Below, piece after piece: positions 42,887 through 51,519 of a DNA stretch of 64,000 nt. Positions within the stretch are counted from its first letter, which is position 1. Each line of letters opens with the position of its first letter. The position numbers and the translations under genes were made by a program. Source of the DNA: an uncultured Clostridium sp. (GTDB taxonomy: Bacteria; Bacillota; Clostridia; Lachnospirales; Lachnospiraceae); NCBI GenBank assembly GCA_947178445.1, contig CAMWYJ010000014.1, positions 1 through 64,000 of the forward strand. Direction: 5' to 3'. Under the pieces are notes generated by a model. The model was given only the letters and a program-made list of their open reading frames with translations. It searched no databases and was not told the origin of the DNA.

Positions 42887-43347
42887 CCTTTGTTGCTTTT
42901 GCGCAGTTCTCTGAAAAAATCTGACAACATTGCCGAACACTCCTCTTCTAACACTCCCTTTTGAAATTCTACCTGATGGTTAAATGCCGGTATGTCAAAC
43001 AGGTTAAGTACAGATCCGGCACATCCCGCCTTTTTATTCATGGCGCCCACAATAACCTTTGGAATTCTTGCCTGTACAATCGCTCCTGCGCACATCTGGC
43101 ATGGTTCTAGCGTAATATACATCGTACAATCCTCTAACCTCCAGTCACCCACCTTTTTGGATGCCTGTTGAATGGCAAGCAGCTCTGCATGGGCAAGAGT
43201 TGTCTTTCTTGCATTTCTTTTGTTGTAACCTCTTGCAATAATCTTATTATCCTGCACAATCACGCAGCCAATCGGCACATCACCTGCCGCCACTGCCTTC
43301 TTTGCCTGCCGGATGGCTTCTCTCATATATCTTTCATCATTTGACAT
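42883..43347 (-). CDS. tadA: tRNA adenosine(34) deaminase TadA
   Basis: Converts A34 of tRNA-Arg(ACG) to inosine. The 154-residue protein has the zinc/catalytic motif HAE (His53, Glu55) and PCQMC (Cys83, Cys86). The family segments GDVPIGCVIV and ARKTTLAHAELLAI are also present. AGCAGGAGAAATACA precedes the ATG. Its stop codon overlaps the SRP RNA promoter, so the two genes are physically linked, an arrangement common in Firmicutes. Confidence 0.94.
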   Translation of the reverse strand: MSNDERYMREAIRQAKKAVAAGDVPIGCVIVQDNKIIARGYNKRNARKTTLAHAELLAIQQASKKVGDWRLEDCTMYITLEPCQMCAGAIVQARIPKVIVGAMNKKAGCAGSVLNLFDIPAFNHQVEFQKGVLEEECSAMLSDFFRELRKSNKG

Positions 43348-43465
43348 TGTATTTCTCCTGCTATCTGTAATATAATAATATTAGGATTGCTGAAACACAA
43401 AGTGCGTGGCAATCCGTAGTATCATGACTATATATTATGACACGAAACACAAGGAGATACAAGCC

Positions 43466-44011
43466 ATGTCCTTCGAGATTACAACTGATCGGCTCATTTT
43501 AAAAGTTCTTGACAGTACCTACGCATCAAAGGTTCTTCTTTTTTATGAGAATAATCAAACACTATTTGAAACCTTTGAGCCAACCCGTCCACAAAATTTT
43601 TATACACTGGATTTCCAGACCTCATTTATGGATTACGAATACAGAGATATTATCAAGGGGAAAACCCTGCGCTATTATGTTTTCCCAAAAAGTGACCCGG
43701 ACACCCTTATCGGCTCTGTCAACTTTTCAAATATTTTGCACGGACCATTTTCTAAAGCATCCATTGGTTATAAACTGGATCAGTACTATCACGGTTTGGG
43801 GTACGCTACAGAGGCGTGTCAGGCTGCTATAGAAGTCATATTCTCCACCTATAGAATCCACCGCATAGATGCCCGGATAGCCCCTGAAAACATCCCCTCT
43901 ATTAAGCTTATTGAACGCCTTGGATTCCTCTACGAAGGTATCGAATATAAGGGGGTTGAAGTAAATGGGATATTCCGTGACCATTACCGTTACAGTTTGC
44001 TTGCTTACTGA
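43466..44011 (+). CDS. GNAT family N-acetyltransferase (RimJ-like)
   Basis: The 181-residue protein has the GNAT order: ITTDRLILKVL at the start, DTLIGSVNFSNI (beta 4) and the acetyl-CoA loop region YKLDQYYHGLGYATEACQAAI. It ends RIDARIAPENIPSIKLIERLGFLYEG. This matches the RimJ/RimL-like branch that acetylates protein or small-molecule amines; the substrate is unknown. The ATG at 43466 is fixed by AAGGAGATACAAGCC. A 7-bp inverted repeat (GGATTGC/GCAATCC, 43384-43415) lies in its upstream region. Its 3' end overlaps the convergent gene by 7 bp. Confidence 0.88.
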   Translation: MSFEITTDRLILKVLDSTYASKVLLFYENNQTLFETFEPTRPQNFYTLDFQTSFMDYEYRDIIKGKTLRYYVFPKSDPDTLIGSVNFSNILHGPFSKASIGYKLDQYYHGLGYATEACQAAIEVIFSTYRIHRIDARIAPENIPSIKLIERLGFLYEGIEYKGVEVNGIFRDHYRYSLLAY

Positions 44012-45210
44012 AGTTCTACAATCCAATAACCGAATTCTCCTGTTTTTGTACCTGTCTTTTTTACAGGGATAAACTGGTCAAAACCAAACATATTGGCAAG
44101 ATATTTGTCCCGGTTGGAAAAAACACCCGGTACACCAATGATTGGCTGTTCCCTGCCGCTGTCAAACCTCATTTTCCCGAGCAGCAGATACTGATACGTA
44201 TAAAAACCATGTGTCAGAAAACTGTTCACACCCAGTTTCCAGTTCCTCATATCCAGCTTTCCAATATCACGGGGATGAATCCTTACACAATCAAATAATT
44301 CTGATGCCCCATACATCGGAAGCTTTGGATATTCTGCGAGCATTTTCTCAAATGTTGTCCTGCTCTCCTGCTGTTCCTTCCGCTTCTTGTAATATGGACA
44401 GCTCTCACATTTATCATATACATTTTTTTCTTTCCTATTTTCTGCATATTCGGATGCCTGTCTGTTTTCTTCTTCTGCCAATGTATCCACTCCCACATTT
44501 TCTTCCGGGGATGGAATATTTTCATACCAATTCTCAAGAGTATCCTGTTCCTCCTGCGGCATCCTGACTGGATTTTCATCCGTCTTATTCCCAGACTTCA
44601 CATCAGCGATATCGAATGCTTCTGACCTTTTTTCTTCTTTCTGCTGTTTAAAAATTTCAGAAATTTTGCTATCCATGTTTTCATTTTTCGGTTTTCTCAT
44701 ACCTGGTCGGTAAACCGGATTTGCTGCCATTTTTGATGAATCTTCTGTGTCACTGGAATCTGTAACAAGACTCTCTGCTCTGTCAGATTTTTTATTTTTT
44801 TGATTTTCCTGCTCATTCTTCCTTAATTTCAGAGGATAGTCCTTCCGGTCCTTATCCTTAAAATCTCCAATATAATAATGACTGTCGCTATACACTACTG
44901 CCACACCATCAAAGGTATAGAGATCTCTGCCTGTTCCATACATATTCTGCCAGTCTGTACGATCCTGGTAGATAAGCATGCCATTTGCCCGTTCCACCTC
45001 GCCCGTCTTCACTGCGGCCAGATGGTCTCCTGCCTCATGATAAAAATAAAGCTCTGCTTCATGATATGGCAGTCCCACTGGCTCCTGTATATTAATAATA
45101 ATCTTGACTTTATCTCCACGGATTTCCAGCTTCAAAAAACCTGCTGTCGTTCCGACATTGTCTTTATGGTGCTCATAAAAATATGTAATTTTACGCTTAT
45201 AACTTTGCAC
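44005..45210 (-). CDS. Two-domain protein of unknown function (DUF6128-like)
   Basis: The roughly 401-residue protein has an N-terminal beta-rich domain (about 1-130), a long charged disordered middle (about 130-265) and a cysteine pair CESCPYYKKR (about 268). A C-terminal domain (about 290-400) contains YGASELFDCVRIHPRDIGKLD and TKTGEFGYWIVEL. I recall similar Lachnospiraceae proteins as DUF6128, without known role. The start is uncertain: GTG at 45219 lies only one base after AAGGAG, so GTG at 45210 is preferred. No transmembrane segment is seen. Confidence 0.65.
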   Translation of the reverse strand: MQSYKRKITYFYEHHKDNVGTTAGFLKLEIRGDKVKIIINIQEPVGLPYHEAELYFYHEAGDHLAAVKTGEVERANGMLIYQDRTDWQNMYGTGRDLYTFDGVAVVYSDSHYYIGDFKDKDRKDYPLKLRKNEQENQKNKKSDRAESLVTDSSDTEDSSKMAANPVYRPGMRKPKNENMDSKISEIFKQQKEEKRSEAFDIADVKSGNKTDENPVRMPQEEQDTLENWYENIPSPEENVGVDTLAEEENRQASEYAENRKEKNVYDKCESCPYYKKRKEQQESRTTFEKMLAEYPKLPMYGASELFDCVRIHPRDIGKLDMRNWKLGVNSFLTHGFYTYQYLLLGKMRFDSGREQPIIGVPGVFSNRDKYLANMFGFDQFIPVKKTGTKTGEFGYWIVELQ

Positions 45211-45288
45211 TTGTCCCACACTCCTTTCCCGCTATAACTAATTGTATGCAGGGAAAAGCAGTTTTATACCAGAAATATCCCTTTATAT

Positions 45289-45318
45289 AGAAAAAGAAGC
45301 CATATCAAAATGGCTTCC
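45289..45318 (-). terminator. Terminator of the bile-salt-hydrolase/MreB-like operon
   Basis: Minus strand: GAAGCCAT/ATGGCTTC stem with a 6-base loop followed by TTTTTC, starting about 10 bases past the stop of the MreB-like gene. Confidence 0.85.
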
Positions 45319-45328
45319 CAGACTGTCC

Positions 45329-45898
45329 TTACAGGCTCGTTTCTGTCTTTGATAATAACTCTATCACCGTCTCTTTGCTGATGCTATTTTTTTCACAAAA
45401 GGTGAGCAGATCAGATATGGTTTCCTGAATATATTCCAAAGGATTTACTTCAATTCCAATTATAATATCGATTTTTTTCTTATATTCCACAGATAAATCG
45501 CGAATTATCGTTTCCAGTGGCTCATGAAAAAGATAGACCGACTTTGCAGTTAACATATATATAGCGTCTTCATAAGCCTTTTGCTCCACCAGGGAAATAT
45601 CTTCCGGCACAATAATGCCTATTGTTGGCTTTCGCCAGATTCTTTTATTGCCACGTGCTTTCCTGACAAAATATTTTAACATTGCTACGGCGCAGGGAAA
45701 GTCAGTTATTTTACCCTGCTTAAAAGGCGAGAGAACCTTAACTTCCTGTTCAGTGGCAGAGTCAGCCTGAACATATTCGCACTCATTTCCATAGGCGATT
45801 ATTTTACTTCCTGAAATTGCGATTAAGGATTTTTCTCTCAGGGTAATTCCTTTATCCTTCGCATAAATAGTGATATCCGCTGGAGCATTTTTTGTCAT
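45329..45898 (-). CDS. Half-length MreB-like protein lacking the ATP site
   Basis: This 189-residue protein aligns by eye with the first half of MreB. GITLREKSLIAIS matches GVVLKEPSVVAF, SPFKQGKITDFPCAVAMLKYFV matches RPLRQGVISDYRITEKMLKYFI, and PTIGIIVPEDISLVEQKAYEDAIY matches PRISVCVPSGVTEVEKKAVEDATY. The phosphate-1 loop (GIDLGT) is absent, and the phosphate-2 loop and the whole second half are missing, so it cannot bind nucleotide like actin. The C-terminus is a helical tail of about 30 residues. GAGGAGG precedes the ATG at 45898. It is 31 bp after the bile-salt-hydrolase-like gene, probably co-transcribed. It is intact, with good codons and a terminator, so it is unlikely to be simple debris. 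Confidence 0.7.
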   Translation of the reverse strand: MTKNAPADITIYAKDKGITLREKSLIAISGSKIIAYGNECEYVQADSATEQEVKVLSPFKQGKITDFPCAVAMLKYFVRKARGNKRIWRKPTIGIIVPEDISLVEQKAYEDAIYMLTAKSVYLFHEPLETIIRDLSVEYKKKIDIIIGIEVNPLEYIQETISDLLTFCEKNSISKETVIELLSKTETSL

Positions 45899-45929
45899 TT
45901 GAAATGTCCTCCTCAACTTTATGGTTTTA

Positions 45930-46904
45930 TCAATTCTGCATATGAATCTGCTGACCGGTTATAAGAGGATATGCTGCAAGCTCACTGCCCTCTAAATCCT
46001 CTTTATGCATATCAACACCTGTAATCTGGCTGTTTTCGTAGGTGGTATAATAATAAATTCCCTTGTCAGTATTACAGCATGAGCTGTAAATCGTAATTTC
46101 ATATTCTCCCTTACCCATGTGAACACAGCCTCTTTGCTGGGCAACTGAGCCTAAGATATGAAAAAACTGGCTGATACTCTCCGATTCAGAATCACCAGAA
46201 ACGGAATTCATTTTGGTAAATACTGCTTTCACAAAACGTGATGCAGAAGATAAATCTCCCGGTAGTCCCATTGCCCCCATTCCCCGGCTGTAGGGTGCCA
46301 GGTTAAGCTTCTTAGAAAAGTGATTTACAGGGGAATCCACGGACAGGCTCAGATAATTATTCAGGTTAAACATCTGCATATCAAAGCAGGGGTTATTGGT
46401 CAATACTCCTACCGGATTGTCAAAAACCTTCAATCCGTCTTTTGTACTCTCCACGGTAATGGATTCCTTCTTGTCGGAAATAATCCAGTGGAGCTCTGCA
46501 AGAGGCAGTTCATCGTTGAAATTCATTTTGATCAGATTAAGCCGCGCTAACCGTTCTCTGGCTTCTGTGATGTTGGCACATTGTCCCAAAATCCATGGTA
46601 TAAATTCAAAAGGCGCAACGTTGTCCACACCCTTTTTTTCCGATTTGTAATCTGCATTTCCCGGAAAATTCAGTCCGGCCATACTCAATCCCTTTTCATT
46701 GGTGGCATCATAATAAAGAGGATAATCATTTACAACAAAAGCCATGCCAATCATGGCATAGTGTTGTTGCAAATCCTCTGCCCTTAGAAAATGAAAGGGA
46801 AAGTTCCTGGGTGTTATCGTTACGGTCTCGTTATACGAGTATTCATAGTCGAGACTGCGCCCGAAATAATGATCTTTTGTTTTGTAAGTTACTGCGGTGC
46901 ACAT
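45930..46904 (-). CDS. bsh: Choloylglycine hydrolase family enzyme (bile salt hydrolase / penicillin V acylase)
   Basis: N-terminal nucleophile hydrolases of this family cleave the amide bond of conjugated bile salts or penicillin V. With the ATG at 46904 (AGGAGGTACAAGGAT upstream), Cys2 is exposed after Met removal. Arg16, Asp19, Asn79, Asn170/171 and Arg223 fall at the expected catalytic positions. GLPGDLSSASRFVKA is strongly BSH-like. The 324-residue length is normal and there is no signal peptide, so it is cytoplasmic. An in-frame ATG 12 codons upstream would hide the nucleophile. Substrate preference is not resolved. Confidence 0.9.
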   Translation of the reverse strand: MCTAVTYKTKDHYFGRSLDYEYSYNETVTITPRNFPFHFLRAEDLQQHYAMIGMAFVVNDYPLYYDATNEKGLSMAGLNFPGNADYKSEKKGVDNVAPFEFIPWILGQCANITEARERLARLNLIKMNFNDELPLAELHWIISDKKESITVESTKDGLKVFDNPVGVLTNNPCFDMQMFNLNNYLSLSVDSPVNHFSKKLNLAPYSRGMGAMGLPGDLSSASRFVKAVFTKMNSVSGDSESESISQFFHILGSVAQQRGCVHMGKGEYEITIYSSCCNTDKGIYYYTTYENSQITGVDMHKEDLEGSELAAYPLITGQQIHMQN

Positions 46905-46956
46905 ATCCTTGTACCTCCTAAAAGAATTTGTCATAGTCAAAAAACCACCGCAAACA

Positions 46957-46996
46957 GCAGGGCAGCAAATTTGAAACGCCCCAATGGGCGGCGTAT
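46957..46996 (-). repeat. Hairpin-forming dispersed repeat, copy 1
   Basis: This 40-bp unit matches 59227-59266 at 35 of 40 positions in the same orientation. On the minus strand it forms CGCCC/GGGCG followed by TTTC, a terminator-like hairpin; the second copy varies in the stem but keeps pairing. It lies between the rsmA stop (24 bp away) and the bile-salt-hydrolase gene. Confidence 0.65.
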
Positions 46997-47019
46997 AATT
47001 GGTGACATATTATAAAGGA

Positions 47020-47886
47020 TTATGGAATACATTGGGATAATATATCCGCAAGTCCTGCAAACTGTTCCAGTGTAAGTGCTTCCCCACGTATTGTAGCTGA
47101 CAATCCCATCTGCTCTAATGCATTCACCACCTGGTCTTTTGTCACACCAACACCACCGTTTACCAGGCTGTTCTGCAGCGTTTTCCGTCTCTGGTTAAAG
47201 GATGCCCGTATCAGTGCAAACATAAACTTCTCATCCCTCACCGAAACCGGCGGTTTGTCCCAGCGTGTCAGACGAATCACGGCACTTCCCACATTTGGCC
47301 TTGGAATAAAACAGTTTGGAGGAACATTTGCCACGATATAAGGATTGGCATAAAACTGTACTGCCAGAGAAAGCGCTCCATAATCCTTTGTGCCAGGACC
47401 TGCCTGCATCCGGGCTGCAACCTCCTTTTGCACCATTACGGTAATATTTTCCAATGGCACATGGCTTTCAAATAATCCCATAATAATCGGTGTTGTAATG
47501 TAATATGGAAGATTCGCTACCACCTTAATCGGCTTACCTCCGTTCTTTTCATCCACCAATGCAGCTATATCTACTTTAAGAATATCCTCGTTAATCAGCG
47601 TTATATTGTCATAATCCTTCAAGGTCTCCTGCAAAATGGGAATTAAGGCTTTATCAATCTCTACTGCAATCACCTCACGGGCTGCTTCCGCCAGATACTG
47701 CGTCATAGTTCCAAATCCTGGTCCAATTTCCAACACTACATCATCCCTTGTAACTCCCGCTGCCGCAATGATTTTATCCAGCACATGACCATCAATCAGA
47801 AAATTCTGCCCGAATTTCTTTTGAAAAGCAAAGTCATATTTTTTAATTGTCTCAATCGTAACCTGTGGGTTGCTTAATTTTTCCAT
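47020..47886 (-). CDS. rsmA: 16S rRNA adenine(1518/1519) dimethyltransferase RsmA (KsgA)
   Basis: Dimethylates two adenines at the 3' end of 16S rRNA during late subunit maturation. The 288-residue product shows KKFGQNFLID (about 23-32), the SAM loop VVLEIGPGFGTMTQYL and the catalytic NLPYYITTPI motif. Start choice: ATG at 47886 has AGGAAAG 8 bases upstream and gives the usual N-terminus. ATG 47907 and TTG 47916 are possible alternatives. It follows tatD as in the Bacillus metS-tatD-...-ksgA order. Confidence 0.93.
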   Translation of the reverse strand: MEKLSNPQVTIETIKKYDFAFQKKFGQNFLIDGHVLDKIIAAAGVTRDDVVLEIGPGFGTMTQYLAEAAREVIAVEIDKALIPILQETLKDYDNITLINEDILKVDIAALVDEKNGGKPIKVVANLPYYITTPIIMGLFESHVPLENITVMVQKEVAARMQAGPGTKDYGALSLAVQFYANPYIVANVPPNCFIPRPNVGSAVIRLTRWDKPPVSVRDEKFMFALIRASFNQRRKTLQNSLVNGGVGVTKDQVVNALEQMGLSATIRGEALTLEQFAGLADILSQCIP

Positions 47887-47931
47887 ACGTTTTCTTTCCT
47901 GCTCCATATCTTCCAATATAAAAATACTTCC

Positions 47932-48699
47932 TTACATTTTATACATTTTCTCCGCATTTTCATATGTTACTGTATATACTTCCTCTGTATCCACACCTTT
48001 GATTGCTGCAATCTCCTCTGCTACGTATTGTAAATAAAGAGAACAGTTCCGCTTCCCACGAAATGGCACGGGAGCAAGGTATGGCGCATCCGTCTCTAAT
48101 ACAATTCGGTCAAGAGACGCATATTCCACAACCTCTTTTAACTTCCTGCCGTTTTTAAAGGTTACCACACCGCCAACACCAATATAATAACCCATATTCA
48201 GATATTCTCTTGCCATTTCTACGCCGTAGGAAAAACAATGAATCACACCGCCTGTCGTACCTGCATGCTCTGTCCTCATAATATCTAAGGTATCCTTTGC
48301 CGCATCCCTGCTGTGAATCACCACGGGAAGCCGTTCCTGTTTTGCGATGCCTAACTGCTCCACAAACCAGCGTTTCTGGCTCTCCTTATCAATATCATCA
48401 TAATGATAATCCAAGCCGATTTCCCCAATCGCAAGAATCTTATCCTGCCTCGACAGTTCCGCTAATTCCCGCATATCTGCATCTGTCAAATTCCCTACAT
48501 CATCCGGATGAACACCAACCGCTCCATATACATAGTCATATCTGTTAACCATGTCCACAATATATCTCGAGCTTTCCATGGAACAGCCTATATTTACAAT
48601 CCGTTTCACTCCTTTTTTGTGCATGTCACAAAGAAGGTTATCCATATCCTCTGTAAATGCCTTATCATCATAGTGGGCATGGGTATCAAATATCCTCAT
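47932..48699 (-). CDS. tatD: TatD family metal-dependent DNase
   Basis: The 255-residue TIM-barrel hydrolase has FDTHAHYDD (metal His7/His9), a metal-binding Glu in IGEIGLDYHYD (about 90-100), VIHSRDA (about 126-132), IHCFSYG and the final Asp in LETDAPYLAPVPFRGKRN. This complete set matches the YabD/TatD family of nucleases or deacylases. GAGGAGAATATTT precedes the ATG. It is part of the conserved tatD-rsmA pair. Confidence 0.93.
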   Translation of the reverse strand: MRIFDTHAHYDDKAFTEDMDNLLCDMHKKGVKRIVNIGCSMESSRYIVDMVNRYDYVYGAVGVHPDDVGNLTDADMRELAELSRQDKILAIGEIGLDYHYDDIDKESQKRWFVEQLGIAKQERLPVVIHSRDAAKDTLDIMRTEHAGTTGGVIHCFSYGVEMAREYLNMGYYIGVGGVVTFKNGRKLKEVVEYASLDRIVLETDAPYLAPVPFRGKRNCSLYLQYVAEEIAAIKGVDTEEVYTVTYENAEKMYKM

Positions 48700-48727
48700 A
48701 AATATTCTCCTCTTTCAATGAGTGGTT

Positions 48728-50437
48728 CTATAATTCCGGCGCCTTTGAAAGCCTCTCACCCTTTTTTATCAGCTCCACCACAATCAAATCATGAATTCCA
48801 TTTTCATTCTCATCATACTGCACCAAAACCCGATCACCCACAGATACTTTAATCACGCTCTCATCCTGAGCAAACAGCATCTTATATACATCTCCGGTCT
48901 CATCCTTCATATAGACATAAGTCTCACCCTCCATGGTTATATATTCCATTTCACTGACAATGATTTCTTTCTCTTTCACCAGGGCTTCCTCACCCTCTGC
49001 GCCATTATTTTTATTTTCGTTATTTGCCAACAGCTTCTTATATTTGCTAAACAGCTCCTCCTGCGATTCCGCTGTTACCACCATATTATACTGCTCCACA
49101 TTTACCATAGCATACATTTTCACAAGACCGCCATTGTCTGTAAGCACCATAATGTACGTTGGGACACCCATTACATTGATAAGGCTTGGGAAAGAAGCTC
49201 TGTAATTCTTCTCCTGCACCGCACCTTCCGCTGAAGACATTGCCGAATACTCCTCCGCACCGGAAATCGTGTAATACCTTGCTTCCGATGTCCTCTGGTT
49301 CACCATGATAAATCCCACATTTGACGCATCCCCATTTACCGAGGTCACACCAGTGTAAATCCACACATCATCACCTATCGTCTTATAACCATAATCATCC
49401 GTGGCGCGGATACAGCCCTTCTGTCCAATAATACTGTTAAAGAATCCTCCCGAAAGCTCACCGTACCAGTTAAATTTCTGCTCCAGCAAATCGCCATCAT
49501 AGACACGGTCTACCCAGCTTGGAACATCCTCCACATCATAATACTCCATATCCCCGCTGACCGGATCACACAAAATGGCTCCCTTTACATCCATTCCACT
49601 GAAAAGCCCCACTCGGGCATACAGCACCGGACAAATGTAATAAGGCTTTCCTACATCATCCACCTCAAAATAGCAGCCTTCAATAATCCGGGTTGGATTG
49701 TGCATCTGCACGTGACGGAAAATATTGTTGTTAAAATAGCCCGATGGCACATACTTCATGCCCTCTGAAAGCTTGATATACTCCGCATCGGAATTTACGG
49801 GGTTTACCGCTACATAGCCCGGAATCCCCTCCGACTTATTATTCAAATATTTGAAAAAGGATGCATAACGAAGATTTGCCACCTTCATCGGTTTACTGCT
49901 GATATTAATCTGGGTATAATCCACTTCTACCTCAAACTGGCTTACCACATCTGACAGGGAACCAATCTTACGGTTACCAAACACCCTTGCACTATTCGTA
50001 TCCATCAATGCAATGTTATCCACATTTTCCGATTCCGGAATATCCTCTGTAAAATCCCGCTGCTCCACAGGCATCAGGCTTGCATAGCGTTTCGCATTAA
50101 AGAATGTAGAGCCTGCGAGCCCTCCAAAAAATAGTACCAGCGTACAAAATACCGGAATTCCCACAAGAAGGATTAACTGCACTCTGCCCAATCCATGCCG
50201 AAAATAGATAAAATTATCATGAAAGCTAATCTTTTTATGATCGTTTCTTCCAATAATCCCAAAAAAGATAAAAATGATACTAACTACAATAGAATGTATC
50301 AGCAGCCAGTTCCAAAATTCTGTGCTCTGCACATTTATGACGGGATAATAGATATAATAATTAATACCCAGCCATAATACAGACAGGATTGTGGCAGCCA
50401 CATATCCTCCAGCCTTTTTTTCCTTTTTTTTGCTCAT
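48728..50437 (-). CDS. Large membrane protein of unknown function
   Basis: The 569-residue protein has three hydrophobic helices in the first 120 residues (about 13-33, 43-63, 88-112). A roughly 400-residue beta-rich extracytoplasmic region (YTQINISSKPMKVANL, WIYTGVTSVNGDASNVGF) and a C-terminal OB-like stretch (SVGDRVLVQYDENENG) follow. I do not recognise a family. AAGGAG precedes the ATG at a spacing of 10. It occupies the place between metG and tatD, with a plus-strand lipoprotein gene on the other side. Confidence 0.65.
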   Translation of the reverse strand: MSKKKEKKAGGYVAATILSVLWLGINYYIYYPVINVQSTEFWNWLLIHSIVVSIIFIFFGIIGRNDHKKISFHDNFIYFRHGLGRVQLILLVGIPVFCTLVLFFGGLAGSTFFNAKRYASLMPVEQRDFTEDIPESENVDNIALMDTNSARVFGNRKIGSLSDVVSQFEVEVDYTQINISSKPMKVANLRYASFFKYLNNKSEGIPGYVAVNPVNSDAEYIKLSEGMKYVPSGYFNNNIFRHVQMHNPTRIIEGCYFEVDDVGKPYYICPVLYARVGLFSGMDVKGAILCDPVSGDMEYYDVEDVPSWVDRVYDGDLLEQKFNWYGELSGGFFNSIIGQKGCIRATDDYGYKTIGDDVWIYTGVTSVNGDASNVGFIMVNQRTSEARYYTISGAEEYSAMSSAEGAVQEKNYRASFPSLINVMGVPTYIMVLTDNGGLVKMYAMVNVEQYNMVVTAESQEELFSKYKKLLANNENKNNGAEGEEALVKEKEIIVSEMEYITMEGETYVYMKDETGDVYKMLFAQDESVIKVSVGDRVLVQYDENENGIHDLIVVELIKKGERLSKAPEL

Positions 50438-50539
50438 ACCTTTTTTACTCCTTACTTTTACTATATTCGTTTAGGTGTCTGCGAAACATATACCATTCAG
50501 TATACTATAAATTTCCGCCTGTTACAATCATTTAAGCAA

Positions 50540-50568
50540 TAGACACCAACTGCATTTTGTGATATAGT
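50540..50568 (+). promoter_or_regulatory. Sigma-A-type promoter of the lipoprotein gene
   Basis: TAGACA, 17-bp spacer, TATAGT, about 45 bp before the ATG, which is preceded by CTAGGAGG. Confidence 0.6.
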
Positions 50569-50611
50569 CTAAATAATTATGAAATAATTATACCCTAGGA
50601 GGATTTTATAT

Positions 50612-51373
50612 ATGAGATCTACATTGAAAAAAGTTACTGTTTTAGGACTGGTTTTTGTCCTGGTACTTTCGCTGTCCGGATGCAGCTTGTTTGACAGTAA
50701 AGCAAAGGTTTACTCCAGATATGTAACCAGTCTTTTAGATATTAATTATAAGAATGTTTCCAAAGATTACATGACCTTAACCGGTGTATCCCAGAAGGAT
50801 GCAGAAGCTGTTTATGTTGCCAATATGGATTATCAGGCACATAATCTGATGAGCTATTATGGTGTGAAGGAAGTGGATGACGGAACAGTACTTTCCGAAT
50901 TTTACTATCTGGCACAGTCCATATTTGCCAATGCCAAATATGAGATTACCGATGTAAAAGAGGACAAGGAAACCGGCAGTTATACAGTGGAGGTTACGAT
51001 TTCTCCCTTAGACACCTTAGAGGCTACTTATGATGATGTGGTTGCCTATATCGAGGGCTTCAACGCCAGAGTAGATGAAGGTGATTACAATAACACCACA
51101 GAGGTTGAATACGAAACGGAATTTGCGGAAGGTATTATCAATATTCTAAAATCCACCACTGAAAATCCAGGTTATATGGATCCAATCGTACTGGAAATTC
51201 CAATTGAGCCTTCGGATGATTATTACTATATCAAGGATGAAGATTTCCTGAAGATGGATTCTTATATGCTCTATATCCGTGAAAATGATGGCTCTGCCCT
51301 TCCAACAGATGAAAACTCAGAGGATGGAGAAAACGACGAAGCTGCCGATTCTTCAGAGGAAGCTGCTGAATAA
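50612..51373 (+). CDS. Lipoprotein of unknown function
   Basis: The 253-residue protein has a classical lipoprotein signal: positive start, hydrophobic core VLGLVFVLVLSL and lipobox LSGC (Cys at about 24). The mature part is helical then beta-rich, and ends in an acidic Glu/Asp/Ala-rich tail of about 25 residues. Similar to DUF5105-type small lipoproteins by general character only. It is a single plus-strand gene with its own promoter and a terminator shared with metG. Confidence 0.78.
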   Translation: MRSTLKKVTVLGLVFVLVLSLSGCSLFDSKAKVYSRYVTSLLDINYKNVSKDYMTLTGVSQKDAEAVYVANMDYQAHNLMSYYGVKEVDDGTVLSEFYYLAQSIFANAKYEITDVKEDKETGSYTVEVTISPLDTLEATYDDVVAYIEGFNARVDEGDYNNTTEVEYETEFAEGIINILKSTTENPGYMDPIVLEIPIEPSDDYYYIKDEDFLKMDSYMLYIRENDGSALPTDENSEDGENDEAADSSEEAAE

Positions 51374-51399
51374 TACTTCTTAATAAAATAAAGACGGAA

Positions 51400-51460
51400 A
51401 ATAAGCCTTTGATGGACTGTTATTTGATTTTAAGTCAGTCCGCCAAAGGCTTATTCTTAT
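51400..51460. terminator. Bidirectional terminator between the lipoprotein gene and metG
   Basis: A 12-bp perfect stem AATAAGCCTTTG/CAAAGGCTTATT, extended by GGACTG/CAGTCC inside, closes on both strands next to A/T-rich runs. It serves both convergent genes. Confidence 0.8.
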
Positions 51461-51519
51461 ATATTTTCTGTTATTATTTCCCACGGTTACAATCCGTTTT
51501 TAAAAGGAACAAACCTGCT

